Positions 44,703 to 54,178 of a stretch of DNA of 64,000 nucleotides are shown piece after piece; the stretch's first letter is position 1, and every line of letters starts with the position of its first letter. The notes beneath the pieces are model-generated. The model saw only the letters and a list, made by a program, of their open reading frames with translations, was not told where the DNA came from and searched no databases. Where the stretch lies: positions 2,723,501 through 2,787,500 of the forward strand of contig NZ_CP051217.1 in NCBI RefSeq assembly GCF_012516475.1, in the 5' to 3' direction. A program made the translations under genes and the position numbers. The DNA comes from Parasphingorhabdus halotolerans (GTDB lineage: Bacteria > Pseudomonadota > Alphaproteobacteria > Sphingomonadales > Sphingomonadaceae).

Positions 44703-45893
44703 ATGCGGGAATCGTGGCGATGGTTTGGGCCGAATGATCCGGTGAGTCTTGCAGAGATTCGCCAGACCGGCGCGACCGATATTGTCAGTGCGCTGCATGA
44801 TATTTCCATTGGCGAGCGTTGGCCCCGTGAAGCCATAGCGGCGCACAAGGCGATGATTGAAGAACATAACGACACGATGGCGCCCTTGCACTGGACCGTG
44901 GTTGAAAGCATTCCGGTGCACGACGACATTAAACTGGCTGCTCCGGGCAATCAAAAATATATTGATAACTGGATAGCGACGCTCGAGAATCTGGCGGCGG
45001 AGGACATCACAACCATCTGCTATAATTTCATGCCGGTGATCGACTGGACCCGCACCGATCTGAAGTACCAGCTCGCAAACGGGGCCTATGCGCTGCGGTT
45101 TGACCAGGACCGATTTGCTGCCTTTGACCTGTTTATTTTGCGACGCGCTAATGCAGCGGATGATTATTCGCAGGACGAATATGGCCGGGCTCAACGCGTC
45201 TATGAAGCAATGACGGCGGAAGAGATGGCAGGCTTAACCAGCACGATCATCGCCGGCCTGCCGGGCAAAATGACCGACGCATACACGCTGGAAGATTTCC
45301 GCGAGGCGTTGGCAAAATACGCGCACCTGGATCATGATGGGCTACGTAAAAACCTGGTTGCTTTTCTGGCACAGGTTCTGCCGCATGCCGAGAAAGCAGG
45401 CGTAAAGCTCGCTATTCATCCTGATGATCCGCCCTGGGATATGTTTGGTCTGCCCCGCGTCATTTGCACGCCCGACGATCTCGACAAACTGTTCGGTGCA
45501 TTGCCAAGCCCGGCGAACGGCATCACCCTGTGCGTCGGCACTTACGGCAGCCGGCCCGACAATGATCTGCCGCAAATGGCGCATGATTATGCCCAGCGCA
45601 TCCATTTCGCCCATCTGCGCGGCGTGACTCGTGATCCAGACGAACAGCGCTCGTTTTACGAAGCCAGCCATCTCGATAGCGATATTGATATGGTCCGCGT
45701 CATCCGCCACCTGCTGGAAAACGAGCGCGCGCTTAGCCGCGAGATTTTCATCCGCCCCGATCACGGCCACCTGATGATGGGCGATATCAACCGCACCAGC
45801 AATCCGGGCTATTCCGCCATCGGCCGGATGAAAGGGCTCGCCGAAATTCGCGGGGTCATCAAGGCCTTGTCGGCGGCATTTCCGGCGGCGTAA
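44703..45893 (+). CDS. uxuA: Mannonate dehydratase
   Basis: This 396-residue TIM-barrel enzyme starts MRESWRWFGPNDPVSLAEIR, a UxuA hallmark, and carries ICYNFMPVIDWTRTDLKYQL, KLAIHPDDPPWDMFGLPRV, LCVGTYGSRPDNDLP and FIRPDHGHLMMGD with the metal-binding His and Asp residues. It dehydrates D-mannonate to 2-keto-3-deoxygluconate with Mn2+ or Fe2+, feeding the KDG kinase in the same operon. UxuB and UxaC, which would make mannonate from glucuronate, are not in the window. AAAGGACAGG precedes the ATG. It ends the plus-strand run and is convergent with the next gene. Confidence 0.95.
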   Translation: MRESWRWFGPNDPVSLAEIRQTGATDIVSALHDISIGERWPREAIAAHKAMIEEHNDTMAPLHWTVVESIPVHDDIKLAAPGNQKYIDNWIATLENLAAEDITTICYNFMPVIDWTRTDLKYQLANGAYALRFDQDRFAAFDLFILRRANAADDYSQDEYGRAQRVYEAMTAEEMAGLTSTIIAGLPGKMTDAYTLEDFREALAKYAHLDHDGLRKNLVAFLAQVLPHAEKAGVKLAIHPDDPPWDMFGLPRVICTPDDLDKLFGALPSPANGITLCVGTYGSRPDNDLPQMAHDYAQRIHFAHLRGVTRDPDEQRSFYEASHLDSDIDMVRVIRHLLENERALSREIFIRPDHGHLMMGDINRTSNPGYSAIGRMKGLAEIRGVIKALSAAFPAA

Positions 45894-45923
45894 ACCTGCC
45901 CGATCCTCTCCGCCGTAACGGCT

Positions 45924-46592
45924 TCAGGAAAAACGCTGCACCGCCTCGATCACCTCCTGATCAATGCCTTCGCCGGTCTTGATATTAATCTTGCGCTCGC
46001 CGCCATCACCCAGTTCCCGGTTGCGCTCCAGCCACCGCTCGCGCATCCGGCCCAGCTTGGCTTCCAGCTCTGCGCGCATCTGGCCCTGGCTCGGTTGCTG
46101 GAGCTTCTTGCCCCTTTCGTCAAAGCGGATGCCGGCGTCCCATTCCTCCTTGGTGATCACTTGGTCCGCCGTGCGGTTGCCGATCCTGCCGCCGCCATTT
46201 TCCCCGGCCAGATCGCCGCGTTTGAGCAGCAGCGCCAGCATGCTATCCGATGGCGCAATCCGGCGCTCCACTTCCTCGCCCTTGCGGATGATCACCGTCT
46301 CGCGCCCGTCGACCGCGCGCTTCCACGCCACTTCCTCCAGCGGCACCCGCGCCCGGCGCAGCGCCAGCTCCCAGCTGTCGGCAAATTCGGGAAGGCGGCG
46401 GCGGATGCGATAGGCGCTGGTCGAGCTGATCCGCGCCGCCCGGCACGCATCGCGGACACAGCCGGTCCGGCTCAGGCTGTCAATAAACACCCCCTGCCGC
46501 TCCGGCGTCCACCCGTCATGCCGCATGCGATAGGGTTTTTGTGCGGGCACTACATAGAGCGCCGGGAGCGAGCTGTGGTCTGAGTCTGTCAT
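45924..46592 (-). CDS. HTH-containing protein, terminase-small-subunit-like
   Basis: I choose ATG 46592 (MTDSDHSSLPAL) over an upstream start at 46667 whose leader looks like promoter sequence, though neither has a clear ribosome-binding site; the protein is 222 residues. An HTH lies at about residues 29-75 (WTPERQGVFIDSLSRTGCVR, then ACRAARISSTSAYRIRRR), in the style of phage terminase small subunits and related chromosomal proteins. The rest is charged and helical, ending in EAVQRFS. Function is unknown. It is divergent from the SRAP gene, and no phage genes are nearby, so it is probably a domesticated DNA-binding protein. Confidence 0.65.
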   Translation of the reverse strand: MTDSDHSSLPALYVVPAQKPYRMRHDGWTPERQGVFIDSLSRTGCVRDACRAARISSTSAYRIRRRLPEFADSWELALRRARVPLEEVAWKRAVDGRETVIIRKGEEVERRIAPSDSMLALLLKRGDLAGENGGGRIGNRTADQVITKEEWDAGIRFDERGKKLQQPSQGQMRAELEAKLGRMRERWLERNRELGDGGERKINIKTGEGIDQEVIEAVQRFS

Positions 46593-46684
46593 GAGGAAAG
46601 GCGTATCAGAGACGGGGGGTTGTAGGAAAGGGTGTTGGATTTCAACCGCTGGACGCCGCGCCGCCACGCTGCCATAACCCGCCC

Positions 46685-47272
46685 ATGTGCAATCATTACC
46701 GCAATATCCCCGGCGCGCTAAAGACGATTGAGAGCTGGGCGGATTATGTCAGCCATTTCCGCATCGATGACGCAGCAGAGGATGTCTGGCCGAAAAAGCA
46801 GGGCGCGATTGTGCGAGAGGTGGCGGGCGAGAAAGTTGCCGAAACCATGCACTGGGGCTTCCCGTGGACGGGCAAGGGCAAGCGCCCCGGCACCACAAAG
46901 AAAATGAACACCACCAATGTCCGCAATCTGCAAAGCCCGCTCTACCGCAATATCATCGGCAAGGCGGAAAACCGCTGCCTTGTCCCGTTCCACCAGTTCG
47001 CCGAACCAAAGCCGCGCGCCGGGCGAGAGGAAGTCTGGTTTACCGTGAACGAACAGCCCGTGTCCTGCTTCGCCGGTATCTGGCGCAAGCAGGAGGAGGG
47101 CAATTGCTACGCCTTCCTGACCTGCGACCCCAATCCGCTGGTGAAGCCGATTCACCCAAAAGCGATGCCTGTGATCCTGCAGCCGGAGGATTACGACCGC
47201 TGGCTATCCGGCGACAATGCGGAAGGTTTTCGGGAGCCGTTTCCATCGCAGTTGATGTCGGTGGTGGGGTGA
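46685..47272 (+). CDS. SRAP-family (YedK/HMCES-like) DNA abasic-site protein
   Basis: This 195-residue SOS-response-associated peptidase-family protein begins with Met-Cys, so Cys2 is exposed after Met removal, as needed for the thiazolidine crosslink to abasic sites in single-stranded DNA. Other landmarks are MNTTNVRNLQ (the conserved N.R), NRCLVPFHQFAEPK with the catalytic Glu, and IHPKAMPVILQPEDYDRWL with the catalytic His. The last motif differs from the common H-x-RMP form. It would protect abasic sites during replication. It is divergent from the HTH gene and precedes the nuclease-NTPase gene by 123 bases. Confidence 0.87.
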   Translation: MCNHYRNIPGALKTIESWADYVSHFRIDDAAEDVWPKKQGAIVREVAGEKVAETMHWGFPWTGKGKRPGTTKKMNTTNVRNLQSPLYRNIIGKAENRCLVPFHQFAEPKPRAGREEVWFTVNEQPVSCFAGIWRKQEEGNCYAFLTCDPNPLVKPIHPKAMPVILQPEDYDRWLSGDNAEGFREPFPSQLMSVVG

Positions 47273-47395
47273 TGGTTTGAGTTTGGGGATTGTTGCACCT
47301 TTTTCTAAAATTAGGTTTTGTTTATGTAAGAATTTAGAGAGTCGTGTAATGTCGCTGTGATTCAATGCCCAATCGAAGTAATTCAAGGTTTAACT

Positions 47396-49663
47396 ATGGC
47401 AATCTACGATTTTAAACAGCTTTCACCGAATGATTTTGAAATTCTTACTGCGGACCTTTTGGAAGCAAAAGAAGGAGTTCGGATTGAACGCTTCAAACCC
47501 GGTAAGGATGGGGGTGTAGATTTAAGGTTTGCTGAATCTTCAAACGAAAATGGTACGATTGTTCAATGTAAGCATTATGCGAGTTCCAAATTTTCAACTC
47601 TCAAGTCAAACTTGAAAAAGGAGGCAGAAAAAGCGGTAAAAATTAATGCGCAAAGATATATACTGGTAACGAGCCTACCATTGAATAGTTTTGACAAAGA
47701 TCAGATTATTGAAACGATGAAAGGAATTAATTTAGTTCGCTCTGATATTTGGTCGTGTGACGATTTGAACTCCGCGATCAGCGACAATCCTCAAATAGAA
47801 AAGGCTCATTTTAAATTGTGGTTGGGCAGTACAACCATGCTGGAGAAGATTCTAAATAGTACAGTGCACTGTCAAACAGACTTTGAGGTTGCAAAAATCC
47901 ATCGCAATATAAAAAAATATGTGAAAACATCAGCTTTTACTGATGCCCTGCAAATTTTGGAACGGGAACACTTTTTGGTGATCAGTGGTCCACCTGGTGT
48001 AGGTAAAACTACATTGGCAGAGATGATATTGTTCTATTTGCTGGAACGAGGAATCGAGCCGGTTGTGCTGAAATCCGGAATATCGGAAGCTAAATCGATT
48101 TACGCGCCGGATCGGCCTCAAGCATTCTATTTTGATGATTTTCTGGGAGCGACTTTTCTTAATGAAAATAGTCCCTTTATCGGCAAAAACCATGACCGAG
48201 AGGTTGTAGACTTGGTGGATGCAATAACTGAATCTGAAAATAAGTTGTTCATTCTCACCACACGAGAACACATTTTAAAACAATCTTTCGAACAATCAGA
48301 AAGAATAAAGCACTCAAAATTGTCTTCGGCCAAATATAATCTGGAGATTAAGAGTTATGGAAAGTTCGAAAAAGCACTTATCTTGTACAACCACATGTAT
48401 TTTTCGGAACTGCCTGAGGACTTCATAAGCAAAATTGTACAAAATGAATTCTATCTAAAAATCGTTGAACATGAAAATTTCAATCCACGCCTGATTGAAT
48501 GGATGACATCCCAAAATAGATTAAATAATGTAACTGCTGATGGATATACAATATTCATCGAGAGCTTGCTCGAAAACCCAAGTGAAATCTGGAAGTTTGC
48601 ATTTGAAAAACAAATATCAGAGGCCGGTAGGTCTCTTCTGCTGTTGATGCATCTCAATGATGGCGTATTGAAGAACAATGAGATCAAGCGTCGGTTTAAG
48701 GAATTCCATGGGCATCGTGCAACCAAATACAATTTCAGTACTAGAGTTGATGACTTAGAGACCGCGTTAACGGAGTTGACCGACAGCTTCATTCTCCCGG
48801 GGAAGGAAGCTTTCCGCTATATTAACCCTTCCATCGGCGATTTTATGAATGAACTTTTCATTGATATGCCTGAAAATGTGATGGATCTTATCTCATCTCA
48901 GCCTAGTTTCGAAAGCCTAGCTAGGATTTGGAAATTTTCTTCGGACAGCGAAGGACAGAAATTGCGCGATTTTCTGAAAAACGAGGGAGAAGCGATCGCG
49001 CCGTTAATGGCCCATGCGTTGGACGAAATGAACAAGCGCCAGACTGGAAAATTTGACCAAGGAGCTTCAGCCTCTCAGCGCATGAGCGTCCCCATCTGCG
49101 AAATGTGCCGTGAAATAGGTTTGCAAAATTTTGGCATTTCAACCAAGAACGTTGTCGAAACACTGTTGCCTCGGTGGCGCAATGCTTCGCTGGTTATCGA
49201 GAGCATCGCACAGCTACTTCTTATGATCGAAGAGGACGAAAAACTTCATCCGGAGAGCTCGGAACTTAAAAAGCAGTTTTGGGAAGAAATTTCCTCATGG
49301 GGCACGGGGCAAGAACTGATCAATGCACTGGATTATATTGAAAACACTTCGAGCCAGTTAGATGAAGATGAAGCTGCTATCTTTCAAGAATCTGTCGAAA
49401 AATGGCTTGAAGAAAGGGCTTTAGAAGAATTGCAACAGAGCAATTTTGAGTTTGAGTGCGATGAAATTGTGGAAATTGCGGAGCGTTTAGCTAAACATTG
49501 TAAGCTGTCTCATTCCAGTGTCCAAAGCTGTGCAGTGGACAGGATTAAGGAGATAGATGATGAAGCAGATGACGATGATTTTGATAGCAGTATTTGGGAA
49601 GAGAGGATGGCGGAAAGTCAGATGGATGACTCCGTAACTGATTTATTCGCGACTTTGATATGA
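47396..49663 (+). CDS. Mrr-like restriction nuclease fused to an nSTAND3-type NTPase
   Basis: The start ATG 47396 follows AAGG at 8 bases; a GTG at 47357 is less likely. The 755-residue protein has an N-terminal PD-(D/E)xK nuclease domain (about 1-135) with D38-GGVD42 and Q57-C-K59. A STAND-type P-loop ATPase follows: Walker A GPPGVGKTT at 198-206, Walker B AFYFDDF at 243-249 and an FILTTREHIL sensor at 285-294. The last about 350 residues are helical with an acidic tail (DDEADDDDFD), a plausible sensor region. Such fusions are found among anti-phage proteins where target binding activates the nuclease. Visibly AT-rich: 47581-47640 has 22 of 60 G/C, against 35 of 60 at 46921-46980. Confidence 0.85.
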   Translation: MAIYDFKQLSPNDFEILTADLLEAKEGVRIERFKPGKDGGVDLRFAESSNENGTIVQCKHYASSKFSTLKSNLKKEAEKAVKINAQRYILVTSLPLNSFDKDQIIETMKGINLVRSDIWSCDDLNSAISDNPQIEKAHFKLWLGSTTMLEKILNSTVHCQTDFEVAKIHRNIKKYVKTSAFTDALQILEREHFLVISGPPGVGKTTLAEMILFYLLERGIEPVVLKSGISEAKSIYAPDRPQAFYFDDFLGATFLNENSPFIGKNHDREVVDLVDAITESENKLFILTTREHILKQSFEQSERIKHSKLSSAKYNLEIKSYGKFEKALILYNHMYFSELPEDFISKIVQNEFYLKIVEHENFNPRLIEWMTSQNRLNNVTADGYTIFIESLLENPSEIWKFAFEKQISEAGRSLLLLMHLNDGVLKNNEIKRRFKEFHGHRATKYNFSTRVDDLETALTELTDSFILPGKEAFRYINPSIGDFMNELFIDMPENVMDLISSQPSFESLARIWKFSSDSEGQKLRDFLKNEGEAIAPLMAHALDEMNKRQTGKFDQGASASQRMSVPICEMCREIGLQNFGISTKNVVETLLPRWRNASLVIESIAQLLLMIEEDEKLHPESSELKKQFWEEISSWGTGQELINALDYIENTSSQLDEDEAAIFQESVEKWLEERALEELQQSNFEFECDEIVEIAERLAKHCKLSHSSVQSCAVDRIKEIDDEADDDDFDSSIWEERMAESQMDDSVTDLFATLI

Positions 49664-49881
49664 CAATTGGATTTGAAGCGTAGAATTTTCTTAGGGCGGT
49701 CCACTCAACAAAATCAGTTACATCTCTGAGGAGAGACTTTCACAATTTCAACACATAAGCTAAAGCGTTGAAGAACCTGATTCATCAACCGTTTTGCGCG
49801 CCACCTTCCCCAGCCTTCCCCAAGGCTATGACTGGCAGGCCAAACGGTTGAAACTACCATTTTCAAACGGAGCAAACCACC

Positions 49882-52559
49882 ATGACAACCACCGGCAATG
49901 ACTCACTCGGCACCCGTTCAACCCTCACCGTCAACGGCAAGGATTATGCTTATTACTCGCTCGCCAAGGCGGCGGAGAAGCTGGGGAATATTGACAAGCT
50001 GCCGTATACGCTGAAAGTGCTGTTGGAGAACATGCTGCGGTTTGAGGATGGCGGGTTTACCGTGGATGCCAAGGATGCGCAGGCGGTGGTTGACTGGCAG
50101 AAGGAAGCCAAGAGCGCGGCGGAGATTCAATATCGTCCGGCGCGGGTTCTCATGCAGGATTTTACCGGCGTGCCGGCCGTGGTCGACCTCGCGGCGATGC
50201 GCGACGGGATTAAAGCTCTTGGCGGCGATGCGGAGAAGATCAACCCGCAGGTGCCGGTGCATCTGGTGATTGATCACTCGGTGATGGTCGATGAATTCGG
50301 TACGCCGCAGGCGTTCGAGAACAACGTCGCCTTTGAATATCAGCGCAATATGGAGCGCTATGAATTTCTGAAATGGGGTTCCAAAGCGTTTGACAATTTC
50401 TCCGTGGTGCCTCCCGGAACCGGCATTTGCCATCAGGTGAATCTGGAAAATATTGCGCGTGCGGTCTGGAGTAGCAAGGACAAGGACGGCGTCGAAGTGG
50501 CCTATCCCGATACATGTGTCGGCACGGATAGCCATACGACGATGATCAACGGGCTGGGCGTGCTCGGCTGGGGCGTTGGCGGGATTGAGGCGGAGGCCGC
50601 GATGCTGGGCCAGCCGGTATCGATGCTGATCCCCGAAGTGGTTGGTTTCAAGCTGACTGGCGAATTGGCCGAGGGGATTACGGCGACCGATCTGGTGCTG
50701 ACCTGTGTGCAGATGCTGCGCGCCGTGGGTGTGGTCGGGCGCTTTGTGGAGTTTTACGGACCGGGCGTGGCGGCGTTGAGCCTCGCGGATCGCGCGACCA
50801 TTGCCAATATGGCGCCGGAATATGGCGCGACCTGCGGTTACTTCCCGATTGATGACAAGACGCTGGATTATCTGCGCCTGACCGGACGCAGCGAGGAAGA
50901 TATTGCGCTGACCGAAGCCTATGCCAAGGAGCAGGGTTTCTGGCGCTTGGATGAAGCGAAGGATGCGATCTACTCGAACCAGCTGGAGCTGGACATGACC
51001 AGCGTGGTGCCATCGCTGGCCGGGCCGAAATTGCCGCAGCAGCGGGTGTCCATGGCGGAACTGGACGAGGGCTTTAACCGCGATCTGGGCGCTGTCTTTG
51101 GCGCGGATGACAAGGCGGGGCGGGTCGCTGTCGATGGCGAAGATTATGATTTCGGCCATGGTGATGTCGCGATTGCGGCGATTACGAGCTGTACCAACAC
51201 CTCCAACCCCAGCGTGCTGATTGCCGCCGGGCTGGTGGCGCGCAAGGCGCGGGAGCGGGGATTGCAGCGCAAGCCGTGGGTCAAGTCGAGCCTTGCGCCG
51301 GGGTCTCAGGTGGTCACGGATTATCTGGACAAGGCGGGATTGAGCGAGGATCTGAATTATCTCGGCTTTAATCTGGTTGGCTATGGTTGCACGACCTGTA
51401 TCGGCAACAGCGGGCCATTGCCGGCGCCGATTTCCAAAGCGATTAATGATAATGCTATTGTGGCGGCTTCGGTATTGTCGGGCAATCGCAACTTTGAAGG
51501 GCGTGTGAGCCAGGATGTGCAGGCGAACTATCTGGCTTCGCCGCCGCTGGTGGTTGCTTATGCGCTGAAGGGCACGGTGCGCGAGGATATGTACGAGACT
51601 CCCATTGGCGTGGGATCGGACGGGGTAGATGTGTATCTGAAGGATATCTGGCCGACCAATGACGAGGTCAATGCGGCGATGGGCGGGGCGGTTAATCGCG
51701 ATATGTTCATGTCGCGCTATGCCAATGTCTATGACGGCGATGCGGCGTGGCAGGATATTGAAGTGACCGGCGGGGACACCTATCAGTGGCGCGCTGGGAG
51801 CACCTATGTGGCCAACCCGCCCTACTTTGAAGGCATGACCATGACGCCGGAGCCGGTGGGAGATATTATTGATGCCAAGACACTGGCTTTATTGGGAGAT
51901 TCTATCACTACGGATCATATTTCCCCCGCCGGTGCGATCAAGGAGGATTCGCCCGCCGGATCCTATTTGCGCGACCATCAGGTGAACAAGGCGGACTTCA
52001 ACAGCTACGGCAGCCGCCGCGGCAACCACGAAGTCATGATGCGCGGCACTTTCGCCAACATCCGCATCAAGAACGAAATGGCCGACGGCAAGGAAGGCGG
52101 TTACACCAAGTATAACGGCGAGATCATGCCGATCTATGACGCCGCGATGCGCCACAAGGCCGACGGCAATGATCTGGTCGTCATTGGCGGGGAGCAATAT
52201 GGGACGGGTTCTTCTCGCGATTGGGCGGCGAAAGGCACCAATTTGCTGGGGTTCGGGCGGTTATCGTGGAAAGCTATGAGCGTATCCACCGGAGCAATCT
52301 GGTCGGAATGGGCGTTCTTCCGCTGCAGTTTGCAGAGGGGACGGATCGCGAAACTCTGAGCCTTGATGGCAGTGAAAGCTTTACGATCAAGGGTGTCGCA
52401 ACGCTGAAACCGCTGCAAGAGGTCGAAGTTGAGATGACTCGCGCCGACGGGACGACCGCGACTTTCAATACCGTCTGCCGGATCGATACCGCCAATGAGA
52501 TGGAATATTTCCTCAACGGCGGAATCCTGCACTATGTGCTGCGGAATCTGGCGGGGTAG
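49882..52559 (+). CDS. acnA: Aconitate hydratase AcnA (reading frame broken by one base)
   Basis: Two overlapping frames (49882-52359 and 52221-52559) make one protein of about 892 residues, the standard AcnA length. The iron-sulfur ligands lie in SCTNTSNPSVLIA and GCTTCIGNSGP; GTDSHTTMINGLG and GDSITTDHISPAG are also typical. Near the C-terminus GTGSSRDWAAKGTNLLG should continue VRAVIVESYERIHRSNL, but that part is in another frame. One extra G in the run GGGG at 52248-52251 restores the protein. It interconverts citrate and isocitrate in the TCA cycle. Since loss of aconitase would be severe unless a second copy exists, a sequencing error is more likely than a pseudogene. Confidence 0.93.
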
Positions 52560-52586
52560 AGCAGGGAAAATTCACGGGAAACTGTG

Positions 52587-52856
52587 ATGGACTGGATGAA
52601 AATCGCGGTCGAGGTTATCGGCTGGTCCGGTGCGTTGATGCTACTCGGCGGGTACGGATTATTGACTGCCGGAAAAATCGCGGCCAATTCGCGGATGTAT
52701 CAGGGATTGAATGTCATTGGCGCGTTATGCTTCATAATCAATAGCGGCTATAATGGGGCCATTCCGTCGGCCACGGTGAATGTGATATGGATGGCAATTG
52801 GTCTTGCTTCATTTTGGCAATTGGCGAAGCATCTCCCGGAAAGTCCGCGACCCTGA
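52587..52856 (+). CDS. Small CBU_0592-like membrane protein
   Basis: This roughly 89-residue protein has three membrane segments (VEVIGWSGALMLLGGYGLLT, YQGLNVIGALCFIINSGYNG and TVNVIWMAIGLASFWQLA), a pattern shared with small CBU_0592-type proteins of unknown function. ATG 52587 is preferred over the GTG one codon earlier. It begins 27 bases after acnA and 37 bases before the next gene, so it is probably co-transcribed with one of them. No biochemical role is known. Confidence 0.8.
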   Translation: MDWMKIAVEVIGWSGALMLLGGYGLLTAGKIAANSRMYQGLNVIGALCFIINSGYNGAIPSATVNVIWMAIGLASFWQLAKHLPESPRP

Positions 52857-52893
52857 TTTTGTCGGCATCTCGCCATGATATGAAGGAATATAT

Positions 52894-53541
52894 ATGCCCA
52901 GACTGCGCGAAATTCCGAGATCCGAAGTAACCGACGAGTATGTCCTTGCGCTGTACAATAACTTGTTTGGCGAACGCGATCCAGTGACGGAACCCGGAAC
53001 GGCTACAGGAACGCCCGGTAACTGGTGGACGGTCTTTGCGCAGGTTCCAGATGCCTTCAAACATACCACCGAAGGTTTCGGTTTCTATCGCTCTCCCAAT
53101 CGCAAGCTCGATCCTAAATTGCGCGAACTCGGCCAGATCCGGGCGGGTTATGCTGTGGGATCACAGTTTGTTTACTCGCAACATAGCAAAGCGATGCGCT
53201 TTGAGGGCTATTCGGATCAGCAGGTTGCAGCAATCCCGAACTGGTCAACCGCCGATTGCTTCAGCGAGGTGGAACGCGCTGTGCTGGCCTATACTGATTG
53301 TCTGGTGCTGGAACGGGGTAGGGTGCCGGAAGGTGTTTTTGACGTGCTCAAGAAGCATCTTTCCGAGGTTGAAATACTGGAGCTTACCTACATCACCTGC
53401 ACCTATATGATGCACGCTGTGATGAGCCGGGCACTTAAGTTGGAGTTTGATGATGTCGATGAGCGCGTGTTGGAAGTACCTGCGCCAGATGGCGCGACTG
53501 CTGATGTCATGGGCATGGTTGATAAGCGTGAAAAGGAATAA
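52894..53541 (+). CDS. Carboxymuconolactone decarboxylase family protein
   Basis: This 215-residue protein has the all-helical CMD/AhpD fold: GTPGNWWTVFAQVPDAFKHT, LRELGQIRAGYAVGSQFVYS, QHSKAM and ERAVLAYTDCLVLERGRVPE. The CxxC pair of AhpD peroxidase-type members is absent (VGSQFVYSQH in its place), while the following His is kept, as in the decarboxylase-like group. It therefore probably is not a disulfide reductase. AAGGA lies 9 bases upstream of the start. A related aromatic-degradation role is possible but not shown. Confidence 0.86.
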   Translation: MPRLREIPRSEVTDEYVLALYNNLFGERDPVTEPGTATGTPGNWWTVFAQVPDAFKHTTEGFGFYRSPNRKLDPKLRELGQIRAGYAVGSQFVYSQHSKAMRFEGYSDQQVAAIPNWSTADCFSEVERAVLAYTDCLVLERGRVPEGVFDVLKKHLSEVEILELTYITCTYMMHAVMSRALKLEFDDVDERVLEVPAPDGATADVMGMVDKREKE

Positions 53542-53547
53542 CTGAAC

Positions 53548-53631
53548 TGTCATTGCGAGCGCAGCGAAGCAATCCAGGGCATCGTTCGCCTCTCTGGATT
53601 GCCGCGGCGCCTTCGGCTCCGCGCAATGACA
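53548..53631. repeat. Dispersed palindromic repeat (REP-like) between genes
   Basis: TGTCATTGCG at 53548-53557 pairs with CGCAATGACA at 53622-53631. Inside lie GCGCAGCGAAGCAATCCAG and CTGGATTGCCGCG, which also pair. This CATTGCGAGC...GCAATGAC layout is a familiar class of intergenic repeat in alphaproteobacteria. Only one copy lies in this window. It may act as an mRNA stem-loop between the two genes. Confidence 0.7.
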
Positions 53632-53652
53632 AATGAGACAAGGAACTAAATA

Positions 53653-54156
53653 ATGTCTTACCACCACCTCGCGCTCGCCGCAAAAGACATGAAAGCGATC
53701 CACGCATTTTACGAAGGCGTGATGGGCTTTGAACTGGTCAAAGTCGAAATCGCACCGGTCATGGGCGGCGGCTGGGGTAAGCATTTTTTCTACCGGATGG
53801 ATGGCGATGATAGCAAATTTATCGCCTTTTGGGAGTTGATGGATACGCCGGGAGAGGGTCGCTATAAATTTGATCTCAATGAAGCCGCTGGGACACCGCA
53901 GGGAACCAACCATTATAGCTTTTCGGTCGATACATCTGAAGAGCTTGTTGCTTGGCGTCAAAAATGGAATGCGTCGGGGCTCGATGTTCTGGAGATCGAC
54001 CACAACTGGTGCCATTCGGTGTATACCAAAGACCCCAATGGCAATATGATCGAATTCTGCCTGACCACTGGCACGTTCACCGACGATGATCGCAAGCGCG
54101 CCATTGCAGCATTGGACGAAAAAGAAATGCAAGCATCCCCCCGCCTGCATCAATGA
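53653..54156 (+). CDS. VOC-family (glyoxalase-like) protein
   Basis: This 167-residue protein opens YHHLALAAKDMKAIHAFYEG, the typical first module of a VOC protein. A second module begins NHYSFSVDTSEELVAWRQKW, and metal-ligand candidates are H4, H92 and E136 (KDPNGNMIEFCLTTG). Members include glyoxalase I, fosfomycin resistance and extradiol dioxygenases, so the reaction is not assignable. It sits after a CMD-family gene, separated by the palindromic repeat. Confidence 0.83.
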   Translation: MSYHHLALAAKDMKAIHAFYEGVMGFELVKVEIAPVMGGGWGKHFFYRMDGDDSKFIAFWELMDTPGEGRYKFDLNEAAGTPQGTNHYSFSVDTSEELVAWRQKWNASGLDVLEIDHNWCHSVYTKDPNGNMIEFCLTTGTFTDDDRKRAIAALDEKEMQASPRLHQ

Positions 54157-54178
54157 AACAATGGATGGCGGCGGACGC

